NCBI GenBank assembly: GCA_028871265.1 | Contig: JAGWNR010000001.1 | Location: 1 to 18,525 of the forward strand | Length of the DNA: 18,525 bases | Source of the DNA: Patescibacteria group bacterium | GTDB lineage: Bacteria > Patescibacteriota > Minisyncoccia > Phycocordibacterales > PALSA-1337 | Direction of reading: 5' to 3' | In this document: one piece after another, positions 5,943 through 11,684 of the stretch | Position numbering within the stretch: the stretch's first letter is position 1 | Layout: each line of letters starts with the position of its first letter | Made by a program: the position numbers and the translations under genes | The notes under the pieces: model-generated | The model's input: the letters and a program-made list of their open reading frames with translations, nothing else | What the model was told of the DNA's origin: nothing | The model's database searches: none

Positions 5943-6029
5943 ATGAATAAAGTCAGCATTACCATTTCCGTCTTTACCAAGCGCTCCCTCGCCGTCTATG
6001 GCAAGGGCATTTGGAGTCGGTCATGGTAA
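5943..6029 (+). CDS. Possible 28-aa leader peptide
   Basis: A short frame from ATG 5943 to TAA 6029 whose product starts MNKVSITISVFTKRS and ends GKGIWSRSW. It begins almost at the predicted transcription start of the 5905-5933 promoter, so it could be a leaderless leader peptide. Two Trp codons are near its end, and the codons around the first lie in a segment (6008-6016) that is complementary to the left arm of the hairpin downstream. The layout resembles an attenuator, but I cannot show that it is translated. It may also be a chance frame. Confidence 0.3.
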   Translation: MNKVSITISVFTKRSLAVYGKGIWSRSW

Positions 6030-6083
6030 TGAATCTCTCTCGCAGAAATTGATTATCACAACGGGCTCCAAATGGAGCCCGTT
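6008..6083 (+). promoter_or_regulatory. Mutually exclusive hairpins, attenuator-like
   Basis: A 10-bp perfect stem (6060-6069 with 6074-6083, arm AACGGGCTCC, loop AAAT) is GC-rich but has no T run after it. CATTTGGAG at 6008-6016, inside the 28-codon frame, is a perfect 9-base complement of CTCCAAATG at 6066-6074, so the two pairings exclude each other. The gene that would be controlled is the 53-aa ORF at 6160. Confidence 0.35.
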
Positions 6084-6159
6084 CGCTTGTCCCACTGTCT
6101 TTGCGGTAGGGAATTGAGGCGAATTAGTACAAACCAAACAACAAAACAAAAGGAATCGT

Positions 6160-6321
6160 ATGCCAGTAGATTTAAAACACCTTGCAGGTGAAAAACAGAT
6201 AATTCTGCTCTCACCGAGCGAGATGCCAGTGACCGCTGAAGCAAGTCAACCAACAGTTGACGTCGGAGAAGATGAAGAAGAATTGAGGAAGCAATTTCCT
6301 GGTCTGGATAGTGACAGTTAA
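6160..6321 (+). CDS. Small acidic protein (53 aa), unknown function
   Basis: A frame from ATG 6160 to TAA 6321. The product begins MPVDLKHLAGEKQIILLSPS and ends with a strongly acidic tail (VDVGEDEEELRKQFPG, then LDSDS). A good Shine-Dalgarno AAAGGA lies five bases before the ATG, preceded by an A/C-rich, almost G/T-free leader (6129-6150) like those before the 5479 and 7302 genes. It has no cysteine, signal peptide or membrane segment. I recognise no family. The acidic tail could mimic nucleic acid or bind a basic partner, but this is speculation. A hairpin and a possible leader peptide lie upstream, and no clear terminator follows directly. Confidence 0.6.
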   Translation: MPVDLKHLAGEKQIILLSPSEMPVTAEASQPTVDVGEDEEELRKQFPGLDSDS

Positions 6322-6376
6322 TTTTTCGGTCAGCGATTGATTAAAGGGCGGCATTGATCGCTCTATTAATTGTACG

Positions 6377-6467
6377 AGGTGTCACCTAGCACAACAGGAT
6401 AGATTTTTTTAACCGGTTTTTAATTGATTAAGGAAAGTCAGTGAGCTCTCTATCAATTGACCGGTTT
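6377..6467. repeat. Inverted repeats in a gene-free stretch
   Basis: The 272 bases between 6322 and 6593 hold no convincing gene. They contain a short palindrome AGGTG-T-CACCT (6377-6387), possibly a decayed relative of the GTC-N-GAC repeats. A longer interrupted inverted repeat follows: AACCGGT (6411-6417) pairs with ACCGGTT (6460-6466), and AATTGAT (6422-6428) with ATCAATT (6452-6458). A terminator (6479-6506) follows, so the region may be the 3' part of the 6160 transcript or a small RNA. Confidence 0.5.
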
Positions 6468-6478
6468 ACGAAAATCAT

Positions 6479-6506
6479 AGTCGCGTTTCAAAGACGCGAC
6501 TTTTTT
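6479..6506 (+). terminator. Rho-independent terminator
   Basis: An 8-bp stem (AGTCGCGT / ACGCGACT) with a 7-base loop is followed by six T residues. It closes the transcript that includes the 6160 gene and the inverted repeats after it. Confidence 0.85.
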
Positions 6507-6520
6507 ATGCCCCGATTGGC

Positions 6521-6548
6521 TTGGCAAAAAATAAAAAGAGAGTATTAT
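6521..6548 (+). promoter_or_regulatory. Promoter of candidate RNA gene
   Basis: TTGGCA at 6521-6526, a 16-base A-rich spacer and TATTAT at 6543-6548. Transcription would start near 6555, just after the terminator at 6479-6506. Confidence 0.6.
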
Positions 6549-6554
6549 AAAATA

Positions 6555-6825
6555 GTCGTTAGTTCGTTGAAAACACTGAAGCACCTCCTGTATATGGCAA
6601 AACTGATCAAACTAGCACCCGTCGGACTGGGCCGAATGAATTCATCATTTCGGTCAAGTGAAACGCAGAATAGCCAACAAAGCAAGAGCAAGGATCGTCT
6701 TGCTTTCAACAAAAGGGAAAATCCCCTCAGGCGCAGACCAGGTTCGTCGCCCGCACTTTTTGTAAATCGTTAGTATCATTGTGATCAGTTTGTAACCAAC
6801 ACCCCGCGTTTTGCGCGGGTTTTTT
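6555..6825 (+). ncRNA. Candidate structured RNA or frameshifted small gene
   Basis: A unit of about 270 bases bounded by a good promoter and a strong terminator, without a convincing intact gene. Hairpins include about 6632-6653 (CCGAATGA with TCATTTCGG, one bulge) and a perfect 9-bp stem AAAGCAAGA / TCTTGCTTT (6679-6687 with 6698-6706). CACCTCCT at 6582-6589 equals the anti-Shine-Dalgarno tail of 16S rRNA. Two overlapping frames exist. One is a 59-codon frame from ATG 6594 (MAKLIKLAPVGLGRM, then low-complexity Ser/Gln/Lys). The other is a +1 frame ending at 6765 (VKRRIANKARARIVLLSTKG and on), which looks more protein-like in the second half. Either a basic small protein is frameshifted here, or the RNA itself is functional. 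No known RNA family was recognised. Confidence 0.35.
6803..6825 (+). terminator. Rho-independent terminator
   Basis: CCCGCG pairs with CGCGGG around TTTTG, followed by six T residues (6820-6825). Confidence 0.88.
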
Positions 6826-6875
6826 CATGTATATGATATGCCCAGGATAGACCTAAACATATTTAAACAAGGGTA

Positions 6876-6904
6876 TTGACATAAAGTCAATTTGGTGCTA
6901 TTAT
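6876..6904 (+). promoter_or_regulatory. Strong promoter of the surface-protein operon, with overlapping inverted repeat
   Basis: A perfect TTGACA (6876-6881), a 17-base spacer and TATTAT (6899-6904) preceded by TG-C make this the strongest promoter in the window. ATTGAC at 6875-6880 and GTCAAT at 6886-6891 form a perfect 6-bp inverted repeat spanning the -35, a plausible repressor or activator site. The leader to the 7017 gene is about 105 bases and includes a small hairpin (TCTAC..GTAGA). Confidence 0.78.
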
Positions 6905-7016
6905 ATACGGAAAGGCTCAACAAAGCCAAAATTGTTCTTTTCCAATCGCATAGAGAGCTTTCTACCTGTTGTAGATGGCGTGTTGGTTGTGTAAAGGATG
7001 AACGAAAGAAAAACCT

Positions 7017-7250
7017 ATGAAAAAAAGCAGTATTGTCTTGGTTGTTATCTGCATTACGGCAACGATAGTGCTTGTTGCACTTAACCCCGGCCGCAAGAAC
7101 ACTCAGCAGCCGCAGCCTCAGGTTGCAGCCACGAACGTCCAAATTCCCGATACCCAGCCGTCGGTGCAAAAACCGGCGGTGGTTTCGCAAACAAATTCGA
7201 ATGAAGTTAAAGTCCGGATCTCTGGGCTTTCATTCGCTCCTGGTCGTTAG
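7017..7250 (+). CDS. Membrane-anchored or exported small protein
   Basis: A 77-residue protein with a two-lysine N-terminus and one hydrophobic segment (residues 5-22, SIVLVVICITATIVLVAL), followed by an extracytoplasmic Gln/Pro/Val-rich linker (NTQQPQPQVAATNVQIPDTQ) and a short end (EVKVRISGLSFAPGR). It has no cleavage site as clean as that of its neighbour, so it is probably a signal anchor. It is the first gene after the strong promoter at 6876 and is followed 51 bases later by the large secreted protein, with no terminator between, so they form an operon. An AAAGGA lies about 20 bases upstream, too far for a standard ribosome binding site; GAAAG at 7003-7007 is nearer. No family was recognised. 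Confidence 0.7.
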   Translation: MKKSSIVLVVICITATIVLVALNPGRKNTQQPQPQVAATNVQIPDTQPSVQKPAVVSQTNSNEVKVRISGLSFAPGR

Positions 7251-7301
7251 TAACAAACAACAAACCAAAAAAACAACAAAACAGAAAGGTAAAAGTAGAA
7301 A

Positions 7302-8519
7302 ATGAAAACAAATACGTTAGTGAAATTGGCGGCTATTATCGCAGTCGGGTTAATCGCTTTGGCGACAACAGTCTGCGCGCAAGTCTCGGTTCCGACAACC
7401 GGTGGCAGTGATGGTGGCAGTTCTTCGACCTCGCTGATTCCGGTCGGTAATAACAACAATAATGGTGCGACCGACACCTCGGCAACGCCGTTCATCGTGA
7501 CAAACCTGGCGGCCATTACGGATCACGTTGAATTGGTCAGTGAAGTGTTCAAGAGTGTCAATGGCATTCTGGTCAGCTTCTCGGCCTCGGCTTCGGCGCA
7601 GAGTTACCAGCCCAGTTACTTCTTTGCCTACACCAATAAAGTGAAGACACTGGAAGACATCATGGGTATGGTCACTAACTCCTATGTGAGTCTGCCGGTT
7701 GTGAGCACCAATGCGCCGATTAGCATATCTGTCTTGTTCTATGACAGCTCGAATGAAAGTCTGGTTCGTGGCTATGTAAGTCCACCTTCCGGGCAATCGT
7801 TTCCCAGCGTTTTGTTTCAAGGCTACAATGGCGGTGTCCTACAGATGAACCAATGGGGTCAATGGACACTGCCGGATTGGGCCGAACAAGTTCAGATGCG
7901 TTTGTCTGGCAATATATTCGTGCAAATGACGAATGTGGTGACTGCACACTTGGTGTATACCAATTCATCCGGTCAATGGATGAGCATGGATTTGCCTGTG
8001 AATTATCTGCAAGGCTTCACGTTCCCGCCGGATTGGGCTGGTCAAGGTATCATTGTCCTCGGAACGTATCGTTTTGTGGGCAACAATATCTACTACGACC
8101 AGCATGCCTACGATCTTGGGAATGGGGCGGCTGAAGTGCCGATCACGTATGTGCTGGTCCGAGCGCTTTTGGAAGGTTCGGACGATTTCAGCTCATTTGT
8201 GGATTCCACGAATATGTCTGTGCAACTTTGGACTTACCAAGACGGCACGGGCATGACGTTCGGCAAGGTGCCGCTCATTATGGCGACGTTCACCCGGGCC
8301 ACCACGGCTTTCGTGTCCGTCTATGACCAGATGGGCAATTACGCCACGTCGTTCATCGTTGAAGACGAAGCTACCGGCGTTCGCACGACAGTGAATGTGC
8401 CGTCCGGTAGTGAGGGTGTGAATGTGACCTTGCCCAAAGGTGTCTATCACATTTTGCCGGAGGGCATGAACCTCAAGCCGTATTGGATGTATTCCTACTA
8501 CTATGGCGGCAAGGGTTAA
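7302..8519 (+). CDS. Secreted beta-rich surface protein, unknown function
   Basis: A 405-residue exported protein. Residues 1-26 are a Sec signal peptide (MKTNTLVKLAAIIAVGLIAL, then ATTVCA) with a likely signal peptidase I cut after A26. The VC before the cut is not a lipobox. A Gly/Ser/Thr/Asn-rich linker (about 28-63, including five Asn in a row) precedes a Tyr/Trp/Thr-rich, beta-strand-like body without any cysteine. No C-terminal membrane anchor or LPXTG motif is seen. Codon use is richer in G and C by eye than the flanking genes. Strong promoter (6876), an A/C-rich leader (7251-7284) with AAAGG 12 bases before the ATG, and a UUCG-loop terminator all suggest high expression. A structural cell-surface or adhesion role is inference; I recognise no family. 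Confidence 0.85.
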   Translation: MKTNTLVKLAAIIAVGLIALATTVCAQVSVPTTGGSDGGSSSTSLIPVGNNNNNGATDTSATPFIVTNLAAITDHVELVSEVFKSVNGILVSFSASASAQSYQPSYFFAYTNKVKTLEDIMGMVTNSYVSLPVVSTNAPISISVLFYDSSNESLVRGYVSPPSGQSFPSVLFQGYNGGVLQMNQWGQWTLPDWAEQVQMRLSGNIFVQMTNVVTAHLVYTNSSGQWMSMDLPVNYLQGFTFPPDWAGQGIIVLGTYRFVGNNIYYDQHAYDLGNGAAEVPITYVLVRALLEGSDDFSSFVDSTNMSVQLWTYQDGTGMTFGKVPLIMATFTRATTAFVSVYDQMGNYATSFIVEDEATGVRTTVNVPSGSEGVNVTLPKGVYHILPEGMNLKPYWMYSYYYGGKG

Positions 8520-8541
8520 GTTCTCTAGCGATTAAAATCAC

Positions 8542-8581
8542 AAACCTGCAGGTTCGTTTCGACGAATCAGCGGGTTTTTTT
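8542..8581 (+). terminator. Terminator of the surface-protein operon
   Basis: AAACCTGC (8542-8549) pairs with GCGGGTTT (8570-8577, one G-U). Inside it a second stem TTCGT / ACGAA is capped by a TTCG tetraloop. A T run continues to 8581. Confidence 0.8.
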
Positions 8582-8582
8582 G

Positions 8583-8612
8583 TTGATTATAATTACAAAT
8601 TTTTGCTATAAT
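8583..8612 (+). promoter_or_regulatory. Promoter for the RhuM-family gene
   Basis: TTGATT (8583-8588), an 18-base spacer and TG-C-TATAAT (8604-8612), a perfect extended -10. It leaves an AT-rich leader of about 124 bases before the ATG at 8743, in which I see no strong hairpin or Shine-Dalgarno sequence. Confidence 0.72.
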
Positions 8613-8742
8613 TATTTTACGCTATTCTTTTTTTTGTAAAAACATTTGCGGCGTAGTTGAATACGGCATCCACTTTTTTCTCTACTGATGTCGTTTGTGT
8701 TTGAAAGCTAGTTTTTTATTATTAATTTAATTTTCTAAATAT

Positions 8743-9249
8743 ATGAAAGAAAACAACAAGATAGTCTTTTATCAAAATGAGAAAGGGAATGTCGAATTGC
8801 GAGCTGACGTAGAGCAAGACATAATCTGGGCTTCGCAAGATCGTATAGCTGAATTATTTGACACTACCAAGCAAAATGTTGGACAGCATCTCAAAGGCAT
8901 TTTCCAAGATTGCGAACTTGACGAAAAATCAGTTGTAAAGAATTTCTTTACAACTGCTTCCGATGGCAAGAAATACAAAATTAATCATTATAATCTCGAC
9001 GCCATTATCGCCGTCGGCTATAGAGTTAATTCCAAAAAAGCCACGCAATTTCGCATCTGGGCTACCGGTGTATTGCGAGATTATTTGAAGAATGGTTATT
9101 CGCTCAATCGTTACAAGCTGGAGAAAGCGCCTGAAGCATTACTGGATTTATATGCCGCAATGTCAGCGATCGAATCAAAAGGTCTGGGTGGAAAACTTCG
9201 TGGCAAGGTCACATTCAAGATGACGCAGGAGATGGATTTGATGAAGTAA
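8743..9249 (+). CDS. RhuM (virulence RhuM) family protein
   Basis: A 168-residue protein matching the RhuM family, whose biochemical role is unsettled. Members occur next to restriction, toxin-antitoxin and mobile loci and have a DNA-binding-like N-terminal domain. Visible here are the N-terminal strand region (IVFYQNEKGNVELRADVEQ), a helix-turn-helix-like segment DRIAELFDTTKQNVGQHLKG (residues 33-52), and the family core NFFTTASDGKKYKINHYNLD followed by AIIAVGYRVNSKKATQFRIW (about 67-106). The end, LRDYLKNGYSLNRYKLEKAP to GKLRGKVTFKMTQEMDLMK, is short. Many RhuM proteins are about twice this length, so this is a short version or a C-terminal truncation. It has its own promoter and a long AT-rich leader. 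A defence or mobile-element link is inference from the family. Confidence 0.8.
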   Translation: MKENNKIVFYQNEKGNVELRADVEQDIIWASQDRIAELFDTTKQNVGQHLKGIFQDCELDEKSVVKNFFTTASDGKKYKINHYNLDAIIAVGYRVNSKKATQFRIWATGVLRDYLKNGYSLNRYKLEKAPEALLDLYAAMSAIESKGLGGKLRGKVTFKMTQEMDLMK

Positions 9250-9290
9250 ATTTATAAACGCTGCATAATTGAACTTTATTTACACATAAT

Positions 9291-9323
9291 AAAAAGCCGC
9301 CGAACTTTGAAAGCTTGGCGGTT
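9291..9323 (-). terminator. Terminator of the 54-aa minus-strand gene
   Basis: A 5-bp GC core (CCGCC 9297-9301 with GGCGG 9317-9321), extended by a G-U and an A-T pair, is followed on the minus strand by five T residues (9295-9291). It lies between the convergent RhuM gene and the 9351-9515 gene and may serve both. Confidence 0.65.
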
Positions 9324-9350
9324 GGAATAAAGTGCCTGGACGAAGTTGAA

Positions 9351-9515
9351 TTATGTTGATCGTTTTCTTCTCGGGTTCGTTGGCAGATTATTTACATATT
9401 CGCGAGAATAGGCGAGAAGTCGTTCGAACGACGGCAAGAAACTTTGTTGTTGCTTTGTGCGTATACGACTACTTCTCAACCGGCCTGCAACCTTTGCTAA
9501 TCCGTGAGGTATCAT
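9351..9515 (-). CDS. Small Arg-rich protein (54 aa), unknown function
   Basis: A minus-strand frame from ATG 9515 to TAA 9351. The product begins MIPHGLAKVAGRLRSSRIRT and ends NNLPTNPRRKRST; it is strongly basic with no cysteine or membrane segment, which suggests binding to RNA, DNA or the ribosome, though that is inference. Support: a good Shine-Dalgarno AAAGGA (9526-9521) five bases before the ATG, an extended -10 (TG-A-TATACT) just upstream, and a minus-strand terminator downstream. The promoter ends right at the 3' end of rnr, so the gene is a separate unit behind rnr. No family was recognised. Confidence 0.6.
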   Translation of the reverse strand: MIPHGLAKVAGRLRSSRIRTKQQQSFLPSFERLLAYSREYVNNLPTNPRRKRST

Positions 9516-9543
9516 AAAAATCCTTTCTTGAACTGTTTAAATT

Positions 9544-9552
9544 AGTATATCA
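9544..9552 (-). promoter_or_regulatory. Extended -10 promoter of the 54-aa gene
   Basis: On the minus strand, TG-A-TATACT reads from 9552 to 9544, with no good -35. Transcription would start near 9538, about 23 bases before the ATG at 9515. Confidence 0.5.
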
Positions 9553-9570
9553 CAAGATCCGATCTCGGAA

Positions 9571-11628
9571 TCACACCACTATCTCATAATCCAACATCCT
9601 CTTTTCTGTGTCAGCACTCATAACTTTGAAACGGACAGCGTCGCCGAGGGTATAACGTGTGCCGGTTCGTTCACCGATCATACAATAGGTTTTTTTGTCG
9701 AACTTCCAGAAATCGTCACCTAGGTTGCGAATATTGACCATGCCTTCAGATTTGGTTTCATTGTCCTCGATATAAATACCCCATTCGGACACGCCGGAAA
9801 TGGTACCGTCAAAAGTTTTGCCGATCTTGTCCGCCATGTATTCGACTTGCTTTAGTTTGATGGAATTACGCTCGGCTTTGGCGGCTTCTATTTCACGCTC
9901 GGTCGAATGCTCGGCAATGTTTGCAAACACTGTGATATCGCGATCACCAAACGGTTCGCCGTGCAAATGACTGGCTAAAATGCGATGGACCAGGAGATCC
10001 GGATAGCGGCGAATCGGTGAAGTAAAATGCGTGTAATAATCAAAGGCCAAACCAAAATGGCCGATATTTTTGGTCGAGTAAACTGCTTTTTGCATCGAGC
10101 GAATCATGGCTGTCGAGAGTAAGGCCTGGTGCGGTGTGCCTTCAATTTGCTTTAAAAGCGCTTTGATGTCGGTGGCTTTTACTTTTCCTTTGTTTGTATG
10201 CAAAGTGTATCCAAGAGCTTTGGCAAAATCAGCGAGCTCCGTCATGCGTTCCGGATCGGGCAAATCATGAATACGATAGATCGCGCCGGTGTCGCGAGTG
10301 CCACTGGCCTTGATGGCGTCATGGATGAATTTGGCTACTTCACGGTTGGCTAGGAGCATGTATTCCTCGACCAATTTATGCGCATCAAAGCGTTCTTTGC
10401 GATATACACCGATTGGTTTGCCGTTTTCGTCTAATTTGAATTTGATTTCGTCTTGTTCAAATTCGATGGCGCCGGCGGCAAATTTCTTTTCTTTCAAAAT
10501 TTTGGCGATGTCATTCAATTTGATCAATTCCTCCGCTAATTCTTTTGATTTGCCGGTGATTGAATCCTGGGCGGTTTCGTAGGTAAAGCGTTTGGCGGAA
10601 TGAATGACAGTGCGGCCGAACCAACGGTCGAGGACTTCGCCGCGGTCGTTCATGGTAAAGACTGCCGAAAAAGCTAGACGATCGACATCGGGCATGAGTG
10701 AGCAAATTTCGTTCGACAACACTTCCGGCAACATTGGAATAGTGCGATCGACTAGATAGATCGAAGTGGCACGATTCAAAGCTTCACGGTTTATTGCGGT
10801 GCCAGGGCGGACATAGTGCGAGACGTCGGCGATATGAACGCCGATTTCATAAAGATTTTCATTTTTAGCCGCTCCGGACTTGGAAGTTGCCAAGTCTGGA
10901 GCGGCACTTGAGTTATGAATCTTTCTAAACGAAATTGCGTCGTCAAAATCTTTGGCGTCAAATGGGTCAATGGTAAAAGTGAGCACATCGCGCATATCGC
11001 GGCGTTTGGCGATTTCGTCGGTAGTGATGCCCGGACGTTCCTCACGTGGCAATTGCTCATACACGGCGGCTTCGCGTTCGACATCGGCAGGGAAGCCGGT
11101 TTCAAAGCCGCTTTCCAGGACAATAGCCTCCATTTCGACATTGTTGTCGCCTTTTGGACCGAGGATTTTAATTAGTTCAACCTGTGGGTTGGTTCGTGGA
11201 TCAGTCCAAGGCAGGAGTTTTACTTGAACTTTTAAATCATTCTTCAAATTTTTGGCGCTCTCCGGTGTAATAATGAAATCCAAATATGCTCGCTTGTCGT
11301 CTGGAGAGAGAAAATAATGGCCCTTGTCTGTCATGACAATACCAACATATTTTTCTTTGCCGCGTTCGATCACTTTGACCACACGACCGAATTCACCGTC
11401 CTGGTTTTTCTGGGTCACCTGAAATTCGACCGTATCACCGGCTAGGGCAGTATTCAAATTACCCGGCTCAAAAACAACTCTTCGCTCGCTGTCTTCAAAA
11501 TTGATGAAACCGAACCCTTTGCGGTTGGTGCTAATTTTACCGGTTTCGATAGTATTTGTATGCGGCGAAGTCATCTGTGGTTGTCGATCGCGTCTATCGT
11601 GCTGCTTCTTATGAGGTTGGTTATTCAC
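9571..11628 (-). CDS. rnr: Ribonuclease R (RNB-family 3'-5' exoribonuclease)
   Basis: Degrades structured RNA processively from the 3' end. With a GTG start at 11628 the protein has 685 residues. After a basic tail (NNQPHKKQHDRRDRQPQ, 2-18) come OB/cold-shock domains (GKISTNRKGFGFINFED at 30-46 onward). The RNB catalytic domain begins with TIDPFDAKDFDDAIS (219-233; D221, D227, D229 and D230 bind magnesium). It continues through VHIADVSHYVRPGT (264-277) and YYTHFTSPIRRYPDLLVHRI (531-550). An S1 domain fills about 604-684. I chose the GTG because a -35/-10 pair ends six bases before it. The longer ATG frame to 11733 runs into rpsP, and the inner ATG at 11574 would drop the basic tail. Residues 238-258 are an extra loop encoded by a palindrome. 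Divergent from rpsP. Confidence 0.92.
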   Translation of the reverse strand: MNNQPHKKQHDRRDRQPQMTSPHTNTIETGKISTNRKGFGFINFEDSERRVVFEPGNLNTALAGDTVEFQVTQKNQDGEFGRVVKVIERGKEKYVGIVMTDKGHYFLSPDDKRAYLDFIITPESAKNLKNDLKVQVKLLPWTDPRTNPQVELIKILGPKGDNNVEMEAIVLESGFETGFPADVEREAAVYEQLPREERPGITTDEIAKRRDMRDVLTFTIDPFDAKDFDDAISFRKIHNSSAAPDLATSKSGAAKNENLYEIGVHIADVSHYVRPGTAINREALNRATSIYLVDRTIPMLPEVLSNEICSLMPDVDRLAFSAVFTMNDRGEVLDRWFGRTVIHSAKRFTYETAQDSITGKSKELAEELIKLNDIAKILKEKKFAAGAIEFEQDEIKFKLDENGKPIGVYRKERFDAHKLVEEYMLLANREVAKFIHDAIKASGTRDTGAIYRIHDLPDPERMTELADFAKALGYTLHTNKGKVKATDIKALLKQIEGTPHQALLSTAMIRSMQKAVYSTKNIGHFGLAFDYYTHFTSPIRRYPDLLVHRILASHLHGEPFGDRDITVFANIAEHSTEREIEAAKAERNSIKLKQVEYMADKIGKTFDGTISGVSEWGIYIEDNETKSEGMVNIRNLGDDFWKFDKKTYCMIGERTGTRYTLGDAVRFKVMSADTEKRMLDYEIVV
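10868..10905. repeat. Palindromic element inside rnr
   Basis: Arms of 16 bases (GCCGCTCCGGACTTGG at 10868-10883 and CCAAGTCTGGAGCGGC at 10890-10905) match at 15 of 16 positions around a 6-base loop. In the rnr frame it encodes the Ala/Ser/Lys-rich loop between the DDAIS strand and VHIADVSHYV, where other RNase R proteins have only a few residues. It keeps the frame open. Confidence 0.75.
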
Positions 11629-11634
11629 GGGAAT

Positions 11635-11663
11635 ACTATATCCGATATTTGCCTTTTTTCCAA
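11635..11663 (-). promoter_or_regulatory. rnr promoter, leaderless
   Basis: On the minus strand: TTGGAA (11663-11658), a 17-base spacer and TATAGT (11640-11635). The GTG start of rnr follows after six bases, so the mRNA should begin at or next to the start codon. It overlaps the rpsP promoter on the other strand. Confidence 0.65.
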
Positions 11664-11677
11664 GGCTTTGATATGAT
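11649..11677 (+). promoter_or_regulatory. rpsP promoter, leaderless
   Basis: TTGCCT (11649-11654), a 17-base spacer and TG-A-TATGAT (extended -10, hexamer 11672-11677). Seven bases then lead to the ATG at 11685. The -35 hexamers of this and the rnr promoter lie 4 bases apart on opposite strands, so the two polymerases should compete. Confidence 0.7.
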
Positions 11678-11684
11678 ACATCGC

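Noticed and set aside
6441..6773. A GTG-started 110-codon frame with an AGGA sequence upstream.
   Set aside because: It runs through a strong terminator (6479-6506) and a promoter (6521-6548), so one protein from this frame is unlikely. The shorter internal frame is discussed with the candidate RNA.
6998..7084. A short frame from ATG 6998 with an overlapping AAAGGA.
   Set aside because: It overlaps the better supported 7017 gene in another frame, and the product is Cys/Tyr-rich without structure.
7320..7382. A lipobox in the 7302 protein.
   Set aside because: The residue before the cysteine is Val (TVC), which does not fit the [AGS]C requirement. Cleavage by signal peptidase I after VCA is a better fit.
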